From assembly GCF_001431625.1 (NCBI RefSeq), contig NZ_LLXT01000136.1, positions 1 to 64,000 of the forward strand: 64,000 bases of DNA. Direction: 5' to 3'. Each line of letters starts with the position of its first letter. Within the stretch, counting starts at the first letter, position 1. A model generated the notes under the pieces. That model saw only the letters and a list, made by a program, of their open reading frames with translations, was not told the DNA's origin and did no database searches. The DNA is from Stenotrophomonas geniculata ATCC 19374 = JCM 13324 (GTDB taxonomy: Bacteria > Pseudomonadota > Gammaproteobacteria > Xanthomonadales > Xanthomonadaceae). A program made the position numbers and the translations under genes. Positions 8,178-19,149 of the stretch are shown here, piece after piece.

Positions 8178-8181
<4 letters not shown>
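8159..8181 (-). repeat. SMAG-type REP element (GTAG head)
   Basis: On the minus strand it reads GTAG followed by ATCCACGC, cat, GCGTGGAT. It separates two convergent genes. The TAG of its head is also the stop codon of the flavin enzyme gene at 8178-9290. Confidence 0.85.
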
Positions 8182-9290
<1,109 letters not shown>

Positions 9291-9380
9291 CTCAGTGCGG
9301 GGGAGGGGCGCCAGCGGCGCGATGCACACAGGATGGAGTTGACATGCAGACGCATAAAGCGCTTCGATCTCCCTTGGTGC

Positions 9381-9395
9381 GGGACTATTTGTCCC
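9381..9395. promoter_or_regulatory. Candidate LysR operator
   Basis: Perfect inverted repeat GGGAC (9381-9385), tattt, GTCCC (9391-9395). It is directly upstream of the LysR ribosome site (GGAG, 9400-9403) in the gap shared with the divergent OYE gene. A regulator bound here would suppress its own gene. Confidence 0.5.
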
Positions 9396-9411
9396 CAATG
9401 GAGTGCGAACG

Positions 9412-10317
9412 ATGCTGCCGCTGGAGTCCTTGAATGGCCTGGTGACCTTTGTCACCACCGCACGCTCGGGCAGCTTCACCGAAGCTGCCGATGCGCTGGG
9501 CATCTCGCGCTCGGCGGTGGGCAAGGCCATCGCGCGGCTGGAAACACGGCTGGGGGTGCGCCTGTTCCATCGCACCACGCGGCGCATCGCGCTGACCACC
9601 GATGGCGAGGCGTACTACGCCTCCTGTGCGGCGGCACTGGAAGAGATCTCCGCGGCCGAGGCCTGCCTGGGTTCGGCCGGCCTGCCCAGCGGGCGGCTGC
9701 GCATCGACATGCCGTCCTCGTTTGGGCGGCTGGTGGTGCTGCCGGTGCTGTTGCGGCTGTGCCGGCAGTACCCGGACATGCAGTTGACGATGACCTTCAC
9801 CGATCACTTCGTCGATCCCGTCGAGGAAGGCATCGACCTGCTGATCCGTTTCGGTGGGCTGCACCAGGCCGAGCATCTGGTGGCGCGGCGGCTGGGGCGC
9901 CAGCGGCTGGTCACCTGCGCATCGCCGGAATACCTGCAGGCATACGGCGTGCCGCGCACGGTGGAGGAACTGGCGCAGCACCGCAGCATCGTCGGCTTCC
10001 GTCATGGCCAGCCGGTCTGGTGGCGGATCGGCAGCGAGCAGGACGAGGGAACATTCATTCCCGGCGCGCCCTATCAACTCAATGATGGCGATGCGGTGAT
10101 CGAAGCGGCCATCGCTGGCCTCGGCATCTGCCAGATGCCCATTTCACTGGTGCGCCGCCATCTGGATTCCGGCGCGTTGCAATTGGTGCTTGACGCGCAC
10201 ATGCAGCGGCACATCGACATCCATGCGCTGTGGCCACCGACGCGCCACCTGCGGCCCAAGGTACGCTATGTGGTGGACGAGCTGACCCGGTTGGCGGAAC
10301 AAGGTCTGTTTGATTGA
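9412..10317 (+). CDS. LysR-family transcriptional regulator
   Basis: 301-aa LysR-type regulator. The winged HTH is at ~1-62 (LVTFVTTARSGSFTEAADAL, SRSAVGKAIARLETRLGVRLFHRTTRR). A CrgA-like effector domain starts at ~90 (SGRLRIDMPSSFGRL, EGIDLLIRFGG). The start is ATG 9412 because GGAG lies eight bases upstream. The GTG at 9403 overlaps that ribosome site. Divergent from the alkene reductase, its probable target. Confidence 0.93.
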   Translation: MLPLESLNGLVTFVTTARSGSFTEAADALGISRSAVGKAIARLETRLGVRLFHRTTRRIALTTDGEAYYASCAAALEEISAAEACLGSAGLPSGRLRIDMPSSFGRLVVLPVLLRLCRQYPDMQLTMTFTDHFVDPVEEGIDLLIRFGGLHQAEHLVARRLGRQRLVTCASPEYLQAYGVPRTVEELAQHRSIVGFRHGQPVWWRIGSEQDEGTFIPGAPYQLNDGDAVIEAAIAGLGICQMPISLVRRHLDSGALQLVLDAHMQRHIDIHALWPPTRHLRPKVRYVVDELTRLAEQGLFD

Positions 10318-10364
10318 GCGGGGCCCGTACAGCGGGCCCCGCCTGTGAAACCGCTGTGGCTGGC

Positions 10365-13300
10365 CTACTTGAAGTTGTAGCGCAGGCTGGCCATGTAGCG
10401 ACGGCCCAGTGCATCCAATACATAGGGGAACGGACCGATGTCGTCGCCCACGTTGATTACCGACAGCGTCACGCGTGCGGCATCGGTGATGCGGTAGGTG
10501 ACGTTGGCGTCCCAGGTGGTCCAGCTGTCGCGGTAGAAGTACTGACGGCTTTCCGGGGTATCGGTCATCGTGTACTGGGCGCGGCTGGTGTAGTTGGAGG
10601 CCACGCCGTAGTTCCAGTTGCCGATGCGATGCTGGGCGGTCCAGCGGAACTGGCGCTTGGGCTCGTTGAAGCTGCCCGCCTGTTCGACGAACGGCACGTC
10701 CCGGTTCGCGGCCTGGCCACGGTTCTTCGGCATGTAGCCGTAGAAGTCGAGGTCCAGCACGCCCAAGCGCGACAGGTCCCAACGGTAGCCGACTTCGGCG
10801 GTCCAGCCGCGGAACATCAGCACCGGGCCGTTGCCATACTCGGTTTTGATGCTGGTAGCCACGCCGGTGTTCGGATCACGCGTCACCAGCCCGCAGAAGC
10901 GGTTGGCGTTGGGCACGTTGGCGGCGTTGAAGTCGGCAGTGTCGAAGCAACCGGTGATGATGTCGTTGGCGCTCAGCGACGTGATCACGTTGTTGATCTT
11001 GATGTCATACCAGTCGGCGGCGACGCGCAGGCCCGGGATCCACTCCGGCGCGAACACGATGCCGGCCGTCCACGACTTCGCCGTTTCGTTCTGCAGGCGG
11101 GTGCTGCCGTTGGTCGAGCCCAGCGTATTGGTCGGCTGCTGGCGGAAGGTGTTCGGATCGGCGCCCGGGTAGGCGGCGAAGAACGCTTGGCAATTGCGGC
11201 GACGCACCGCCGGATTGGAGCCGCCGCTGATGTTGTCCAGCGAGCACACTTCCGGGATGTTGTAGTAGGCCGGCTGCTGGGTGGTGTAGAGCTCGGCGAT
11301 GGAGGGCGCACGCAGCGACTGGGTCTTGTTGCCGCGCAGCTGCAGGCCGGCGATCGGTTCGTACTGGATGCCGTAGGTGAACGCATTGAACGCGCCGGCG
11401 ACGGAATTGTCGACGCGGCGGAACTTGGCGGTCAGGTCCAGGCGATGCAGGCCCGGGATGTCCCAGTCGGGATTGAACAGCGGTGCCAGCACTTCGGCGA
11501 ACACTTCATTGGTGTGGTATTTGCCTTCCGCCGCCTGGGTCGGCACCGAACGACCCTGGCCCAGGCGCTGGTACTCGCTGGGGGTGAAGGAGCCTTCTTC
11601 GCGGCGGTGTTCGAAGCCGGCCGCGGCGGACAGCTCGCCGCCGGGAAGATCGAACAGGCCGCCGGATACCGACGCGTTGATGACGGTCTGGCGGGTCTGC
11701 GCCTTGGCCACGGTCCGGGTGGAGACGTAGTCCAGGGCTTCGCGCGACGCCTGGTTCTCGCCGAACAGATTCAGCGGGCGGCAGTTCGCATCGGCCGTGG
11801 TGCCCGGGCGGGTGGCATCACAGATGATGCGCCCGCTGGCGTCGGTGGTGACGTTGATCGCATTGATGAAGTTCTGCTGGATCAGGCCGGTGCCGAGGTA
11901 GTCGAAGTCACCGCGGCCATGGGTGACGCTGGCTTCCCAGTTGAAGCTGCGCTTTCCAACCTCGAAGAAGCCGTTCAGCCCAAGCACCGCGCGGGTCAGG
12001 CGGGTTTCGGTGCTGGCGTTGTTCATCGACAGGTCGCGCGAAGAGCGCGACAGCCGGAACGAGGTGATGCCGTTGTCGGCGAGGATCCTGCGGGTTTCCG
12101 CACTCAGGAACGGATTGCTGGCGCTGAAGGTCAGCGCACCGCTGGCGGTACCGCCGCCATCCAGGCGTGCATTGCCGAAGGACACGGCGTTGTAGACGTT
12201 CTGGTCCAGGGTTTCGCGGGCGGTCGCTTCGTATCGCGATAGCTCGAAGAAGCCGCGCACGTTGTCGGTGAAGTCGAAGCTGCCGGTGGAGAACACCGAG
12301 CGTCGTTCAAGGTCGGCGATCAGCGGCACCGTCTCGAACAGGTTCAGGCCGTCACCGCCGGAGGCGTTGCCGCCCGCATAGCTGGTACCGGGATTGAACT
12401 CGACCAGCTTGCCCTCGTTGTTGAACTGCCACAGTTTGTCTTTGTTCGGACCGAAGCCAAGGATGTCGCCCAGGCCGTTGCGCGTGTAGCTGCCGGTCGC
12501 CGGCATCACCAGGCCACCGAAGGTCATGCTGGCGATGCGCCGGTTGCGGATCCAGACCTGGTCGGGGATGCCGTCGGCCGGTCCGGTATTGAAGGGAATG
12601 CTGCCGTCGATGCGGCCATCATTGGTTGGCCGGCGCAGGGGCTGGAAGTTGCCAGCGTTGGCTGCAGTGGGGTTGGCCTGCAGGCTGTAGCCCTGGCGGT
12701 AGAAATCACGATGCAGCGCGTTCACGCCGTCGGCATTGTCCAGTTCCGCCGCCACCACGATGTGGCCCCGTCCATCGGCGAATCCGGTACCAAAGATGGC
12801 CGACCATGAGTAGCGCTCGTTGTCGTTCTTGCTGGTTCTGCCATAGCCCAGTTCGACTTCGGCGCCATCGAACTTGTCGCGCAGGATGATGTTGTTGACG
12901 CCGGAGATCGCATCCGAGCCATAGGTGGGGGCACCGCCAACGCTCAGACTTTCAATGCGTTGCACCATGACGCTGGGAATGGCGTTCATGTCCACCTGGA
13001 TGCCCGAGCCGCCGCCGGCACCGAAGATGGTGGGCGGGGTAGAGGTCACGAAGCGGCGTCCATTGACCAGGGTCAGCAGGCGATTGCTGCCCAGGCCGAA
13101 CTTGCTGGCGAAGTTGACGCCCGCACCGAAACCGGCCTGGTCGCCGCGCGAACTGACGCCGGCACTGACCCCGGGAATCCGGGTCACCGCGTCGATGAGG
13201 TTGGTGTCGCCATAGTTCTCGATCGATTCACGGCTGACCACCGCAGCGGGTTCCAGCGTGTCGAAGCCGGCGCGGTAGATGCGTGAGCCGGTGACGGTCA

Positions 13301-13457
13301 TCCGGTCCAGCTGCACGGGGGTCTTGCTGCTGGCGGGCTCGGCCTCCTGTTCCTGCGTGGCGGCCTGCTGCGCCATGGCCGGTGCAGCGGCCACCAGCAC
13401 CAATGCCGAACCCAACGCGACAGACAAGCGACTGCGGGCGAACAACGGTCGGTACAT
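10365..13457 (-). CDS. TonB-dependent receptor (large, Xanthomonad type)
   Basis: Outer-membrane gated transporter, 1030 aa, powered by TonB-ExbBD. The signal peptide is residues ~1-29 (VALGSALVLVAAAPAMAQ). The TonB-box region is DRMTVTGSRI at ~52-61. The plug domain is at ~65-200 (IDAVTRIPGVSAG, LLTLVNGRRFV, YGSDAISGVNNIILR). The beta barrel runs from there to the aromatic C-terminus YNFK. The length and the VTGSRI motif are typical of the expanded receptor set of Xanthomonadaceae. Start 13457 follows GGGAGAG. The substrate is unknown, as no siderophore or sugar genes are adjacent. It is transcribed alone, convergent with LysR. Confidence 0.93.
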   Translation of the reverse strand: MYRPLFARSRLSVALGSALVLVAAAPAMAQQAATQEQEAEPASSKTPVQLDRMTVTGSRIYRAGFDTLEPAAVVSRESIENYGDTNLIDAVTRIPGVSAGVSSRGDQAGFGAGVNFASKFGLGSNRLLTLVNGRRFVTSTPPTIFGAGGGSGIQVDMNAIPSVMVQRIESLSVGGAPTYGSDAISGVNNIILRDKFDGAEVELGYGRTSKNDNERYSWSAIFGTGFADGRGHIVVAAELDNADGVNALHRDFYRQGYSLQANPTAANAGNFQPLRRPTNDGRIDGSIPFNTGPADGIPDQVWIRNRRIASMTFGGLVMPATGSYTRNGLGDILGFGPNKDKLWQFNNEGKLVEFNPGTSYAGGNASGGDGLNLFETVPLIADLERRSVFSTGSFDFTDNVRGFFELSRYEATARETLDQNVYNAVSFGNARLDGGGTASGALTFSASNPFLSAETRRILADNGITSFRLSRSSRDLSMNNASTETRLTRAVLGLNGFFEVGKRSFNWEASVTHGRGDFDYLGTGLIQQNFINAINVTTDASGRIICDATRPGTTADANCRPLNLFGENQASREALDYVSTRTVAKAQTRQTVINASVSGGLFDLPGGELSAAAGFEHRREEGSFTPSEYQRLGQGRSVPTQAAEGKYHTNEVFAEVLAPLFNPDWDIPGLHRLDLTAKFRRVDNSVAGAFNAFTYGIQYEPIAGLQLRGNKTQSLRAPSIAELYTTQQPAYYNIPEVCSLDNISGGSNPAVRRRNCQAFFAAYPGADPNTFRQQPTNTLGSTNGSTRLQNETAKSWTAGIVFAPEWIPGLRVAADWYDIKINNVITSLSANDIITGCFDTADFNAANVPNANRFCGLVTRDPNTGVATSIKTEYGNGPVLMFRGWTAEVGYRWDLSRLGVLDLDFYGYMPKNRGQAANRDVPFVEQAGSFNEPKRQFRWTAQHRIGNWNYGVASNYTSRAQYTMTDTPESRQYFYRDSWTTWDANVTYRITDAARVTLSVINVGDDIGPFPYVLDALGRRYMASLRYNFK

Positions 13458-13633
13458 GATCTCTCCCTGGTCACGCCAATGTGACTCAGGGATAAACGCA
13501 AGGGCGAATGTGACACCCTAGGCCATGAAAAAGTAACAATTGAATCTATTTACTATTCATTCATATTGGCAGGCTGATCTGTCCGTAGCGCATGCCCCGG
13601 CATGCATGATGTGGCTTCATCCGTCCGCGCATG

Positions 13634-13652
13634 TATACTATCCCCCAGTATA
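13634..13652. promoter_or_regulatory. frmR operator: FrmR operator overlapping the frm promoter
   Basis: Perfect inverted repeat TATACT (13634-13639), atccccc, AGTATA (13647-13652). The C-tract centre flanked by ATACT/AGTAT matches the operators of FrmR/RcnR/CsoR-type repressors, including that of enterobacterial frmR. TATACT itself is a good -10 box, so bound repressor would mask the promoter. FrmR's start is 20 bp downstream. Confidence 0.85.
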
Positions 13653-13671
13653 GTTCCGAGGTGGCCCCGTC

Positions 13672-13947
13672 ATGCCGCACTCCCCCGAGGAGAAGAAGAA
13701 GGTCCTGGCCCGCGTGCGCCGCATCCGCGGCCAGTGCGATGCGCTGGACCGCGCGCTGGAAGCCGGTGCCGACTGCGGGCCGGTGCTGCAGCAGATCGCG
13801 GCCATCCGTGGCGCGGTCAACGGCCTGATGTCCGAAGTGATGGAGGCCCATCTGCGCGAGGAGTTCGGGCAACCCGCAGCCTCCGACGAACAACGTGCCG
13901 AACGCGTGCGCGACATGAGCGCGTTGATCCGCTCGTACCTGAAATAA
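13672..13947 (+). CDS. frmR: Formaldehyde-responsive repressor FrmR
   Basis: CsoR/RcnR-family all-helical DNA-binding repressor, 91 aa. It is released from DNA when formaldehyde crosslinks the N-terminal Pro2 to Cys35 of a partner subunit. Pro2, Cys35 (GADCGP), His60 (MEAHLREE) and Glu64 are all present at the positions known for enterobacterial FrmR, which separates it from copper (CsoR) and nickel (RcnR) sensors. It is first in the operon frmR-frmA-yqcC-like-frmB, with a palindromic operator directly upstream. Confidence 0.95.
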   Translation: MPHSPEEKKKVLARVRRIRGQCDALDRALEAGADCGPVLQQIAAIRGAVNGLMSEVMEAHLREEFGQPAASDEQRAERVRDMSALIRSYLK

Positions 13948-15123
<1,176 letters not shown>

Positions 15124-15131
15124 GCCGCGTC

Positions 15132-15491
15132 ATGGGCTGGCTGGATGCCCTGCGCCGGCCGCGTGCGGAAGACCCGCGCGCGGCGCTGGTGGCCCCGATC
15201 GAGCAGGCGTTGCGTGCGCTGGGCTGGGTAGTGGGCGAGGTGGGGCCAGCGCGTACGGTGACCTCGGCCTTCGGCAGCGACGATGGCATGCCATTCGAGC
15301 AATGGCTTGCGCAGGTATTCCTGCCGCGCCTCTACGAGGCGCGCGCGGCCGGGCAGTGGCCACCGCGCAGCGATGTGGCGGTGGCGGCCTCTCGCAATCT
15401 TGATGGCCAGCCTGGCGTCGAACCATTGCTGCGCCTGCTGGCGCAGCTGGATGAACTGATCAACAAAGGCATCCACGCCGCGCGTGGATAA
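15132..15491 (+). CDS. YqcC-like (DUF446) protein
   Basis: 119 aa, resembling the small YqcC family, whose function is not established. The family pattern is visible: PIEQALRALGWV near residue 25, FGSDDGMPFEQWLAQVFLPRL in the middle, and LLRLLAQLDELIN at the end. It starts nine bases after frmA and precedes frmB, so it is embedded in the formaldehyde operon, though I know of no role there. The last codons (IHAARG plus the stop) lie in a perfect palindrome ATCCACGC-cgc-GCGTGGAT (15471-15489), a REP-like sequence that seems to have become coding. Confidence 0.8.
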   Translation: MGWLDALRRPRAEDPRAALVAPIEQALRALGWVVGEVGPARTVTSAFGSDDGMPFEQWLAQVFLPRLYEARAAGQWPPRSDVAVAASRNLDGQPGVEPLLRLLAQLDELINKGIHAARG

Positions 15492-15513
15492 GCCGACCAA
15501 GGTCGGCATCTAC
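15471..15513. repeat. Two adjacent REP-like palindromes (SMAG type)
   Basis: The first is ATCCACGC-cgc-GCGTGGAT (15471-15489), inside the 3' end of the yqcC-like gene. The second is GCCGACC-aa-GGTCGGC (15492-15507), ending in ctac (15510-15513), i.e. a GTAG head on the minus strand. Both stems recur elsewhere in the window (8159, 30618, 3214). They could fold in the frm transcript ahead of frmB. Confidence 0.75.
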
Positions 15514-15554
15514 CAGAAGTACGCGTGCGCTGGCGCGCCGCGCAGGAGAGCACC

Positions 15555-16385
15555 ATGGAACGCATTGAACACCGCGCCTGTTTCGGCGGCTGGCAGGACG
15601 TCTACCGCCATCATTCCACCACGCTGGGCTGCGACATGCAGTTCGCCGTGTACCTGCCGCCGCAGGCGGAAACGCAGGCGCTGCCGGTGCTGTACTGGTT
15701 GAGCGGCCTGACCTGCACCGAGCAGAACGTCATCACCAAGGCCGGCGCGCAGCGCTATGCGGCCGAGCACGGTGTGATCATCGTTGCGCCTGATACCAGC
15801 CCGCGCGGCGATGACGTGGCCGATGCCGAAGGCTATGACCTGGGCAAGGGGGCGGGGTTCTACCTCAATGCCACCCGTGCGCCGTGGGCGAAGCACTACC
15901 ACATGCACGACTACGTGGCACAGGAACTGCCGGCGCTGATCGAGGCGAATTTCCCGGTCACCGATGCGCGTGGCATCAGCGGTCACTCGATGGGCGGTCA
16001 CGGTGCGCTGGTGATCGCGCTGCGCAACCCGGGGCGCTACCGCAGCGTGTCGGCGTTCTCGCCGATCGTTGCACCCAGCCACGTGCCGTGGGGGCAGAAG
16101 GCCTTCCACGCCTACCTGGGCGACAACCCGGCGGACTGGGCGCAATGGGATGCCAGCGAGCTGGTCGCCGTGGCCCGTGAGCGCCTGCCGTTGCTGGTCG
16201 ACCAGGGCGAGGCGGACGAATTCCTGCAGACCCAGCTGCAGCCGCAGCGCCTGCAGCAGGCCTGCGATGCCGCCGGCCATCCGCTGACTCTTCGCCTGCA
16301 GCCCGGCTACGACCACAGCTACTACTTCATCGCCAGTTTCATCGGGGAGCACATCGCCCACCACGCCCGCGCCCTGCACGGCTGA
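15555..16385 (+). CDS. frmB: S-formylglutathione hydrolase
   Basis: Alpha/beta-hydrolase that splits S-formylglutathione into formate and glutathione, the last step of formaldehyde detoxification. 276 aa. The nucleophile elbow is GHSMGGHG with Ser145. The catalytic His is about 254 (GYDHSYYF). The N-terminal YLPPQ and WLSGLTCTEQN form the oxyanion region. All are typical of FGH/esterase D. The ribosome site AGGAGA lies just before ATG 15555. Final gene of the frm operon. Confidence 0.96.
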   Translation: MERIEHRACFGGWQDVYRHHSTTLGCDMQFAVYLPPQAETQALPVLYWLSGLTCTEQNVITKAGAQRYAAEHGVIIVAPDTSPRGDDVADAEGYDLGKGAGFYLNATRAPWAKHYHMHDYVAQELPALIEANFPVTDARGISGHSMGGHGALVIALRNPGRYRSVSAFSPIVAPSHVPWGQKAFHAYLGDNPADWAQWDASELVAVARERLPLLVDQGEADEFLQTQLQPQRLQQACDAAGHPLTLRLQPGYDHSYYFIASFIGEHIAHHARALHG

Positions 16386-16395
16386 GGGCGTTCCG

Positions 16396-16479
16396 GTGGT
16401 GCCGGCTGCTGGCCGGCTGCTGGCCGGCTACCTGCCGCCCTGTGATTCCCTGGGATTGCCGGCCAGCAGCCGGCACTAC
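16396..16479. repeat. Facing pair of SMAG-type palindromes
   Basis: The left element begins GTGG at 16396 with TGCCGGCTGCTGGCCGGC. The right element is its inverse (16458-16475), ending in ctac (16476-16479, GTAG on the minus strand). The two halves can pair into one long hairpin downstream of frmB, which may end or stabilise the frm transcript. Confidence 0.75.
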
Positions 16480-16585
16480 CCTGGTGGTGCACGCGGAGTG
16501 TCGTTTTGCCGCAGTGGATCACGCCGCTGTGGCGTACAGGCGCGCTATGGTGCGGCCATACGGCCTTGCGGATCGGGGGGGATGC

Positions 16586-18031
16586 ATGCCGGTAGTGCTG
16601 GCGATGCTGTACGTGCTTTGCCATGGGCTGGTCGTGGCGTTCTGGCCGAGCCCGGCGGGCGTAGGCTCTTTCGTATTCCTGACCGGTGCGCCGCTGCTGG
16701 CCGCTGCCGCGTGCCTGGTGCGGGCGCAACGTGACCGCGCCGCTCTGGGCTGGCGTGCTACCGCGATGGCACTGCTGCTGTGGGCCGGCGGCATGACGTT
16801 CAACATGGTGGATGCGCTGGGCGCCGGCCGGGCTGACTTTACCCCGCGCGTCAGCCTGTTGTTGTACGTGCTGTATGGCGTGCCGCTGGTGTTCATCCTG
16901 GCCCGGGCACGCCGCGAGCGCTTGAGCATCAGCCTGATCGACGCGGCGATGGCGGCGTTGCTGGGGGTGCTGTTCTTCGTGCACACCGCATCGTTTGCCG
17001 CCCGTGTCGAGGTCGACGCCCATGCGATGTCCAACATGCAGCGCATGTTCGACATCCAGAATCTGTGTATCGCCGGGTTCGCCGTGGTGCGATGGCTGGC
17101 CGGCGACGTGCCCGAACGGCGTAGATTCTTCCGCGCACTGGCGCTGTACGCTCTGGCCTATCTGCTGGTGGCCTACTACATCAACCATTACACATCCGAT
17201 GATGCATTCGGTGCGTTCAACGATCTGCTGATCGACGTACCTTTTCTGCTGATCGCCTGCTTGGCGCTGGACACGGCGCCGGACACAGGCACCACGGCAC
17301 ACCCGAGGCTGGCGCGGACGGTGCAGGCCGCCGGTCCGATCATCCTGCCATTGCTGCTGCTGGTGGTCGGCACGTTGGTGGTCGATCATGCGCGGCCGTT
17401 GGCGGTCGCGGGCTTCGTCGTAGCTACCCTTGGTTTCGGCCTGCGCAGCGTGTTGCTCCAGACGGATCTTCTGGAACGCCAGGCAGCACTGGATCAACTT
17501 GCGCGGCAGGATGGCCTGACCGGCGTGGCCAACCGTCGCGAATTCGACGCACGGCTGATGTCCGAGTGGAATCGCGCACGGCGCAGCGGCACCGAGCTGG
17601 GCCTGCTGCTGGTGGATATCGACCACTTCAAGGCCTTCAACGACCAGCACGGCCATCCGGCTGGTGATCGTTGCCTGCAGGCGGTGGCCGGGGTGCTGAA
17701 GGCCATAGCCGGTCGCGGTGGTGACAGCGTTGCTCGCTATGGCGGCGAGGAATTCGCCGTGATCGTGCCGGGAAGCCCGCTCTCGGGCGTGCTGGCGCTG
17801 GCCGAGCGCCTGCGCGAGGCGGTGGCAGCGCTGCCGCTGCCGGAAGGGTCGGTCAGTATCAGCATCGGAGTGGGCTACCTGCATCCGCCGGCCCTGGCCA
17901 GTGCCGATCAGTTGCTGGCGGACGCCGATGCCGGCCTGTATGCCGCCAAGCGCGCCGGTCGCAACCAGGTGATCCTGCATGCGCACGTGCTCGACGACGA
18001 AGGCAGTGCGCACGGCAGGATGGATTGCTGA
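16586..18031 (+). CDS. Membrane-bound diguanylate cyclase
   Basis: Makes cyclic di-GMP from two GTP. 481 aa. The first ~310 residues hold about seven to eight hydrophobic segments (VVLAMLYVLCHGLVV, AMALLLWAGGM, LLLYVLYGVPLVF, LALYALAYLLVAYY, IILPLLLLVVGTLVV and others). The GGDEF domain spans ~325-470, with DGLTGVANRREFD, the active-site GGEEF at 386-390, and the inhibitory I-site RGGD exactly five residues before it (377-380). It should therefore be active and product-inhibited. Start ATG 16586 follows a G-rich ribosome site. A longer in-frame start exists upstream. Single-gene unit. Confidence 0.9.
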   Translation: MPVVLAMLYVLCHGLVVAFWPSPAGVGSFVFLTGAPLLAAAACLVRAQRDRAALGWRATAMALLLWAGGMTFNMVDALGAGRADFTPRVSLLLYVLYGVPLVFILARARRERLSISLIDAAMAALLGVLFFVHTASFAARVEVDAHAMSNMQRMFDIQNLCIAGFAVVRWLAGDVPERRRFFRALALYALAYLLVAYYINHYTSDDAFGAFNDLLIDVPFLLIACLALDTAPDTGTTAHPRLARTVQAAGPIILPLLLLVVGTLVVDHARPLAVAGFVVATLGFGLRSVLLQTDLLERQAALDQLARQDGLTGVANRREFDARLMSEWNRARRSGTELGLLLVDIDHFKAFNDQHGHPAGDRCLQAVAGVLKAIAGRGGDSVARYGGEEFAVIVPGSPLSGVLALAERLREAVAALPLPEGSVSISIGVGYLHPPALASADQLLADADAGLYAAKRAGRNQVILHAHVLDDEGSAHGRMDC

Positions 18032-18085
18032 GCGCGCCAGGTAGCCGCTCCCTGTGCGCGATTGCGCACGGTCGGCGCGGCCGGG

Positions 18086-18556
18086 TCATCGCTGCCGCAG
18101 CCAGCCGGTGGGATCGAGCAGCCTCAGCCCGACCGGTGACAACGAGCGCTGTCGCAACGGCAGTTTTGCCGCCTGCACGGCGATCGCACAGCGCGCCAGC
18201 TGCTGGCGCAACGGTGCCAGCGTGTCGTCTTCGCGTGGGCGCGCATGCCGCCATTGTGCGATGCGCAGCAGGCAGACCAGCAGGTCCAGTTCGCTGGCGG
18301 CAATGAACGGAGAGCCGGCTGGCAACAGGTCGATCGGTGCCGTCGGCGCGGCCAGCAGCGGCAGCAGGTTGATGAACGCGTCGCAGCCTTCAGGATCAAG
18401 GCCGAGGCCGCTCAGCTGTGCGAGTCCATCGGCTACGAGATCGGGGTCACGCAGCTGGCGTATCGCCGCCAGCAGCGCCTGCTCGCCACGGCCGAACTGG
18501 CGGCCGAAGGCACGGTAGCTGACCCGGGTGGGAAACAAGGGGGAACGGGAGGCCAT
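18086..18556 (-). CDS. Protein of unknown function downstream of usp
   Basis: 156 aa, no recognised domain. Mostly alpha-helical and leucine-rich, with RVSYRAFGRQFGRGEQALLAAIRQLRDPD, then FINLLPLLAAPTAPIDLLP, and a basic C-terminus. No signal peptide or clear transmembrane segment. Its ATG at 18556 is five bases past the stop of the universal stress protein gene, so the two form an operon and may be functionally linked. Nothing more can be said of its function from sequence. Confidence 0.65.
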   Translation of the reverse strand: MASRSPLFPTRVSYRAFGRQFGRGEQALLAAIRQLRDPDLVADGLAQLSGLGLDPEGCDAFINLLPLLAAPTAPIDLLPAGSPFIAASELDLLVCLLRIAQWRHARPREDDTLAPLRQQLARCAIAVQAAKLPLRQRSLSPVGLRLLDPTGWLRQR

Positions 18557-18561
18557 GGCAG

Positions 18562-19008
18562 CTAGGGTTGTGGGTCGCGGGTTTCCACCAGCACGGGGCA
18601 GGGGGCGTGATCGATGGTCCATTGCCCGATCGAGGGTTCGAACAGGCGCTCCAGCCGGGACAGGTGGCGGTGGCCGATCACGATCAGATCGCACTTCAGG
18701 CGCCTGGCCTGGTCGCTGATGACTTCGCCGGGGTCGCCGGAGGGGATCTGCGCGATGGCATCGACGCCGCGCTCGCGCAGCTCGGCCAGGGCTTCGGCCA
18801 GCACCGCCTCGGCGCGGGAGCGCTGGCGGGCGGCTTCCGGGTACTCGATACGGTCGGCTTCGCTGGCATTGGCCGCCAGCGCGAATTCGGGGTCGAGCAC
18901 GCACAGCAGGTGCAGGCGGCTGCGGGGGCCGGCAATGGCCGCGGCCAGGTCCAGCACGCGCGCGTGCTGGGGGCCACCGTCCAGGGCGACCAGCAGGGTA
19001 TTGAACAT
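18562..19008 (-). CDS. Universal stress protein (UspA family)
   Basis: 148-aa single-domain Usp. The N-terminal strand MFNTLLVALDGG has the Asp typical of the nucleotide site. The C-terminal ATP-binding pattern G-x2-G-x9-G-S/T is only partly kept: VIGHRHLSRLERLFEPSIGQWTIDHAPCPVLV has IGH, R and SIGQ in place of the usual GSRG/GSVS, so ATP binding is uncertain. Start ATG 19008 follows a strong AAGGAGA. First gene of a two-gene unit, divergent from a LysR gene. Confidence 0.88.
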   Translation of the reverse strand: MFNTLLVALDGGPQHARVLDLAAAIAGPRSRLHLLCVLDPEFALAANASEADRIEYPEAARQRSRAEAVLAEALAELRERGVDAIAQIPSGDPGEVISDQARRLKCDLIVIGHRHLSRLERLFEPSIGQWTIDHAPCPVLVETRDPQP

Positions 19009-19149
19009 GGATGTCTCCTTGGCAGGCCGGGGATGGTCGCCGATGTCATCGCGTGCACCCATGCCGTGCGCGGCAGTCAATGAATGCGTAGAACGCAATC
19101 CATGGTGGTTGCAAGTGCCGTAGAGTCATCTGATTTACCGGAGACTGTC

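Noticed and set aside
13536-13565. Regulatory dyad in the AT-rich stretch upstream of the large TonB-dependent receptor
   Set aside because: Only a four-to-five-base TGAAT/ATTCA match with a long spacer, expected by chance in AT-rich DNA.
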